This document shows, piece by piece, positions 15,278 to 18,693 of a stretch of 18,693 nt of DNA. The stretch spans positions 1-18,693 of the forward strand of contig JACQWN010000274.1 in NCBI GenBank assembly GCA_016209245.1, read 5' to 3'. The DNA comes from Bacteroidia bacterium (GTDB taxonomy: Bacteria > Bacteroidota > Bacteroidia > Bacteroidales > BM523). The translations under genes and the position numbers were made by a program. How positions within the stretch are numbered: the stretch's first letter is position 1; the number at the start of each line of letters is the position of its first letter. Below the pieces are notes generated by a model. That model did no database searches. It was not told the origin of the DNA and saw nothing but the letters and a program-made list of their open reading frames with translations.

Positions 15278-17917
15278 ATGCTTGGTAAAATAATTGCATT
15301 TTATAGATTTTTATTGTCGTTGCGTTATAAAACAGAGTTAAAAGGTACGGAAACTTTTACTTCCGGTAAACCCAAAGTATTTTTTCCAAACCATCAGGCA
15401 ATGGCCGATTCCCAACTGATATTTTGTCATATTTATAAGTTTGCTCCTGTTGTACCATTGATAGGCGAGCGTTTTTATAACAAATTTTTTCTTACTCCAA
15501 TTTTTAAGAAAATAAAAGCGATACCTGTAAGCGATTTGGAGAAAGGCAGCAAAGATTTGGAAATTCTCGATAAAATAACAAGCAGAGTTTCAGAAGCGTT
15601 GAAAAATGGCGATAATGTTCTTTTGTATCCGTCAGGACATCTGACCGGACAAGGGTATGAGAAAATCATGAGTAAAAAAAGCGCCTGGCAAATTTCAAAA
15701 ATGTTGCCTGAAAATGCACAAATCATTGGTGTTCGGGTTTCAGGTTTATGGGGAAGTATGTGGTCGAAAGCATGGACAGGTAAGTCCCCTGTATTTATTA
15801 GCACATATTTGAAAGGAATTCTTATTGTGCTTGCCAATCTGATTTTCCTTGTTCCACGGCGTAAAATAACATTAGAATTCAGCGATATAACCGCTGAAGC
15901 ACGTACCGCCTCAAAAAACGATGTGCAACATTTCAACAATTTTCTTGAAAGATATTATAATATTCATGGTGAAGAGGAAGTCAGGTTTTTCAGGCATTTT
16001 TTCTTCCTTCCCTCCCTAAAACGCGAATTAGCTGCTCAAATAGAGGGTTCTGTCCAAGAGCAAATGTCAGCAATGCAATTTAATGAAAAGGAAATACACT
16101 GCTATATTTTTGAAAAAATACGTTCAATAGTCTGCCGGGAAGCGAGAATAGAAGAAAACATTGTCCAACTAAACTCAAGTCTAAACATTGAATTGGGAAT
16201 AGACAGCATAACACTGGTTACAATTATTTCCGCAATCGAGAGTCAATATAAAATTGTTTCCGATGCTGAAATTGCCGATTTAAAAACAATCGCCGATTTG
16301 TGCTTGCTGGTTATAGAAAAAACTGCTGAAAAAGAAGAAACAAAGCCCTCATATCTTGATAGCTTTATCGAGCCGGTTACTGATGCTGCTGCAAATCCCG
16401 ATATAACAATTCCTGAGGCATTTATCAGAAATTTTTCCAGATATAAAGCCGAAACCTTTGCATATGATAAAATTATGGGTTCCACCACCCGTAAGGATTT
16501 CCTGCTGAAAGCTTATGTAGTGGCAAAAATTATTAAAAAAGAAATAGAAGGCCAATATGTCGGGATTATGCTGCCGGCTATGCAAAGCACTACTTTATTA
16601 ATAATGGCGGCTTATCTGTCAGGTAAAATACCTGTAATGCTTAACTGGACGGTCGGTAAAATGGTAATGGATCATTGCATGGAGCTTGTAAAAATTAAAC
16701 ATATTCTTACGGCAGAACGATTTTATAAAAGAGTAGAGCCGTTGCTTTCGGATGCAGCCAAGGATAAATGTATCTTTTTTGAGAAAAAAGTAAAAGAAGC
16801 GGGGTTTGGTATAAAGTTAAACGGTTTGTTCAGATATTTATTAAAAATCAGACCATCGTCCAAGCTGCATGATACTGCCATTGTGCTATTCACTTCAGGA
16901 AGCGAATCATTGCCAAAAGCCGTGCCTCTTTCACACCGAAACATAATGTTCAACATCTTCGGTGCCTTAAAGCATATACAAATTAAGACTGATAAGATTC
17001 TGCTTGGCATTTTACCTCCGTTTCACAGCTTCGGTTTCACGATTCTTTCCATACTGCCTGTGGTTGCAAAGGTAAAAGTCGCTTATTATCCCGACCCTAC
17101 CGATTCAAAAGGAATAATTAAAATTATCAGGCATACAAAAGCGAATACAATTCTTGCAACTCCTACTTTCCTGAAATTAATAATGGCCGCTGCAGGAAAA
17201 GAGGGTCTTAAACATGTGAAGCTGGCTATAACCGGGGCTGAAAGCTTGCATCAATCGGTTATACAAGAATTTTATGCCAAGACCGAAAAGGATTCTTTGC
17301 TTATCGAAGGATATGGCATTACTGAATGTTCCCCAGTTCTGACAATTAACCCGGTTTTTAAGCAAAAGGAAAAAAGTGTCGGCACTTTTCTTGCAGGCAT
17401 TGATTACCTGATTGCCGATTATAACAACTTTAAGCCGGCAGGAAAGAATAAAGAAGGTATGATAATGGTAAAAGGCGACAATGTTTTCGATGGTTACATG
17501 GATAAAAATATTGAATCACCGTTTGTTACTATAAATGGCAAAAAATATTACAAAACAGGCGATTTGGGCTATCTTGATGATGAGGATTTCCTATTCATTA
17601 CCGGGCGTTTGAAGAGATTAGTCAAGGTCGCAGGAGAAATGATTGGCTTACAGGCAATTGAGAATACATTGCTGGATAAATACGGTTCGCTTGATAAGGT
17701 GACAATAGCTGTTGAAGGATTTGAAGGTGAGGGAAAAGCTCAGGTTATTCTTTTTTCCGTTATGGATATTGACCTCCAGGAAGTAAACACATATCTTAGG
17801 GAACGAGGCTTTTCAAACCTGGTAAAAATTAGCAGGATTTACCGCTTAAACGAGATTCCTCTTCTTGGCACCGGTAAAACCGATTATAAGCAACTGAAAA
17901 GTTTATTGAAGGATTAA
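15278..17917 (+). CDS. acyltransferase / acyl carrier / AMP-dependent acyl ligase fusion (Aas-like)
   Basis: An 879-residue three-part protein. Residues about 1-230 form a PlsC-type acyltransferase with H39-x4-D44 (NHQAMAD), GERFYNKFFLTPIFKKI, AIPV, and YPSGH in place of the usual FPEGT block. Residues about 272-350 look like an acyl carrier domain, with LGIDSITL placing the phosphopantetheine attachment site at Ser310. Residues about 380-879 form an AMP-binding ligase: TSGSESLPKAVPL (539-551), GYGITE (678-683), TGD (760-762), GRLKRLVKVAG (776-786), and a late lysine near 867. Known relatives: E. coli Aas joins acyltransferase and ligase to recycle lyso-phospholipids, but without this carrier domain. 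A role in activating free fatty acids and transferring them to a lysophospholipid is inferred, with the carrier holding the acyl group. An internal hydrophobic stretch (180-192) may bind membrane. Confidence 0.85.
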   Translation: MLGKIIAFYRFLLSLRYKTELKGTETFTSGKPKVFFPNHQAMADSQLIFCHIYKFAPVVPLIGERFYNKFFLTPIFKKIKAIPVSDLEKGSKDLEILDKITSRVSEALKNGDNVLLYPSGHLTGQGYEKIMSKKSAWQISKMLPENAQIIGVRVSGLWGSMWSKAWTGKSPVFISTYLKGILIVLANLIFLVPRRKITLEFSDITAEARTASKNDVQHFNNFLERYYNIHGEEEVRFFRHFFFLPSLKRELAAQIEGSVQEQMSAMQFNEKEIHCYIFEKIRSIVCREARIEENIVQLNSSLNIELGIDSITLVTIISAIESQYKIVSDAEIADLKTIADLCLLVIEKTAEKEETKPSYLDSFIEPVTDAAANPDITIPEAFIRNFSRYKAETFAYDKIMGSTTRKDFLLKAYVVAKIIKKEIEGQYVGIMLPAMQSTTLLIMAAYLSGKIPVMLNWTVGKMVMDHCMELVKIKHILTAERFYKRVEPLLSDAAKDKCIFFEKKVKEAGFGIKLNGLFRYLLKIRPSSKLHDTAIVLFTSGSESLPKAVPLSHRNIMFNIFGALKHIQIKTDKILLGILPPFHSFGFTILSILPVVAKVKVAYYPDPTDSKGIIKIIRHTKANTILATPTFLKLIMAAAGKEGLKHVKLAITGAESLHQSVIQEFYAKTEKDSLLIEGYGITECSPVLTINPVFKQKEKSVGTFLAGIDYLIADYNNFKPAGKNKEGMIMVKGDNVFDGYMDKNIESPFVTINGKKYYKTGDLGYLDDEDFLFITGRLKRLVKVAGEMIGLQAIENTLLDKYGSLDKVTIAVEGFEGEGKAQVILFSVMDIDLQEVNTYLRERGFSNLVKISRIYRLNEIPLLGTGKTDYKQLKSLLKD

Positions 17918-17981
17918 ATACTATCCGCATGCTTGGATTACAAATCTAAACCAGGTGAAAAATCGGTGTTAAATAATAGTT

Positions 17982-18259
17982 TTACTTAATAATACTAATC
18001 TTCTTAATAACAGAAAAATCAGGAGATTGAATTGAAATAAAATAAATACCTGAATTTATTCAAGATGTTCGGTAACTGCAAGAAAATCTATTTGTGCAGT
18101 ATAGCAGGCATAATTAAAAGCTTCAGCAGGAGTTCCTTCTGCATCAGAATAGCTTGTATGGCTATGTAAATTCCCCCAATATGCATTATACACTGACTGG
18201 GATTTTACAATAAAATTTGACAAATGAATGACAAACAATAACAGATAAAAAATTTTCAT
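17982..18259 (-). pseudogene. collapsed PHP-domain secreted protein gene
   Basis: The 5' part (18259-18056) encodes a signal peptide (MKIFYLLLFVIHLSNFIVKS) and the start of a PHP or CehA-like metal hydrolase: YWGNLHSHTSYSD, TPAEAFNYA, DFLAVTEH, then a stop after 67 residues, where a full protein would run for several hundred. Immediately after, in another frame (18059-17982), the DNA encodes NSGIYFISIQ...VIKKISIIK followed by a stop. This is the typical end of a T9SS sorting domain. The simplest reading is a large internal deletion with a frame change that left only the two ends. The conserved HSH metal-ligand motif is kept but the rest of the active site is gone. Confidence 0.65.
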
Positions 18260-18345
18260 ATTAATAATTTTCTTTGATATTAATATAAGTAGTTAGATTT
18301 ACAAAATTAATTTGTTTTCAAGATAAATCAATATTTTAAAATAAA

Positions 18346-18376
18346 TTTGATATATATTACAAAATTTATATTTTTG
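18346..18376 (+). promoter_or_regulatory. Bacteroidota-type promoter for the 18451 gene
   Basis: TTTG (18346-18349), a 19-bp spacer, and TATTTTTG (18369-18376) match the Bacteroidota primary sigma consensus TTTG-N19-TAnnTTTG. It is the best promoter in the window. Transcription would start near 18383, leaving a leader of about 70 bases. Confidence 0.55.
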
Positions 18377-18450
18377 ATCAGAAGCATTGCGTTATAATGA
18401 CTTAAAAAATCATATGAACAAGTTATACCCGACATTTTGTACATTTTCAT

Positions 18451-18693
18451 ATGCTGAGGAAAATCACCGGATGGTTCGATTGGTTTCTACAAAATAAACA
18501 AGTGTGGATTTGTATCATCATGCTGATGATCATGACCAGGTATGGTTATCTGCTTTATTATAATTGGAACTTTGGTAATACAGGCAAACCCGGCATACAA
18601 TTGTATGAAGATTCTGATAGATACACCGAAGGAGCTGAGCGGATTATGCATTTATCCCCTTTAAATGACCAGCAGATTAATTACACCGGCTAC
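18451..18693 (+). CDS. membrane protein, possible family-39-type glycosyltransferase (3' end outside window)
   Basis: The frame is open from ATG 18451 to the window edge (81 codons). A short basic N-terminus (MLRKITGWFDWF) leads into one membrane segment (residues about 18-37, VWICIIMLMIMTRYGYLLYY). A loop follows with DSDRY (54-58), GAERIM and a final NYTGY. Multi-pass glycosyltransferases of the GT39 or ArnT type often open like this: a first membrane helix, then a loop with D-S-x-Y and a GY segment before the next helix. The assignment is tentative because most of the protein is missing. A good promoter lies about 75 bp upstream. The start is the first ATG in the frame after that promoter. 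Confidence 0.5.
   Translation, partial: MLRKITGWFDWFLQNKQVWICIIMLMIMTRYGYLLYYNWNFGNTGKPGIQLYEDSDRYTEGAERIMHLSPLNDQQINYTGY

Noticed and set aside
15475..15939. 154-codon minus-strand ORF opposite the acyltransferase domain
   Set aside because: It is antisense to clear catalytic motifs of the Aas-like gene and has no domain signature.
17935..17951. Small hairpin after the Aas-like gene as a terminator
   Set aside because: The stem TTGGATT/AATCTAA has a G-T pair and a 3-base loop with no following T run, too weak to call.

Overview
The window looks like a chromosomal segment of a Bacteroidota bacterium, probably a gliding or particle-attached lineage with a type IX secretion system (T9SS). Three predicted secreted proteins end in a T9SS type A C-terminal sorting domain. 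Two of them are built from SprB-type and PKD repeats. Promoter-like sites fit the Bacteroidota pattern TTTG / about 19 bp / TAnnTTTG, and no start has a clear Shine-Dalgarno sequence. The core genes present (pyrK, pyrD, an Aas-like lipid enzyme) fit the same assignment. This is inferred from gene content; no rRNA or tRNA is present.

Layout. 1-3161 (+): 3' part of a SprB-repeat adhesin with FN3-like modules and a T9SS tail. 3176-3724 (-): a compact DUF4160-DUF2442 pair, possibly a toxin-antitoxin module. 3778-11187 (-): a 2469-residue secreted protein with 15 PKD domains, 15 SprB-like repeats and a T9SS tail. 11188-11804: AT-rich non-coding DNA with repeats, hairpins and weak promoter candidates. 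11805-13277 (+): an AT-rich secreted beta-propeller-like protein with a T9SS tail, followed by an attC-like hairpin. 13381-15083 (+): pyrK-pyrD, the class 1B dihydroorotate dehydrogenase of pyrimidine synthesis. 15089-15260: a MITE-like inverted-repeat element. 15278-17917 (+): an acyltransferase / acyl-carrier / AMP-ligase fusion. 17982-18259 (-): a collapsed PHP-domain gene. 18451-18693 (+): the start of a membrane protein resembling family-39-type glycosyltransferases.

The two repeat proteins face each other across the DUF pair and would both be exported by the T9SS and placed on or released from the cell surface. pyrK and pyrD form an operon. The window therefore alternates housekeeping genes with fast-changing surface-protein genes and small mobile or palindromic DNA.

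The most unusual signal is a family of five 28-bp palindromes. All lie at the same place inside SprB repeats of both adhesin genes, are read in frame, and occur in two reading phases. Their arm sequences differ between copies while the pairing is kept. A perfect 34-bp palindrome also lies inside the DUF2442 gene.
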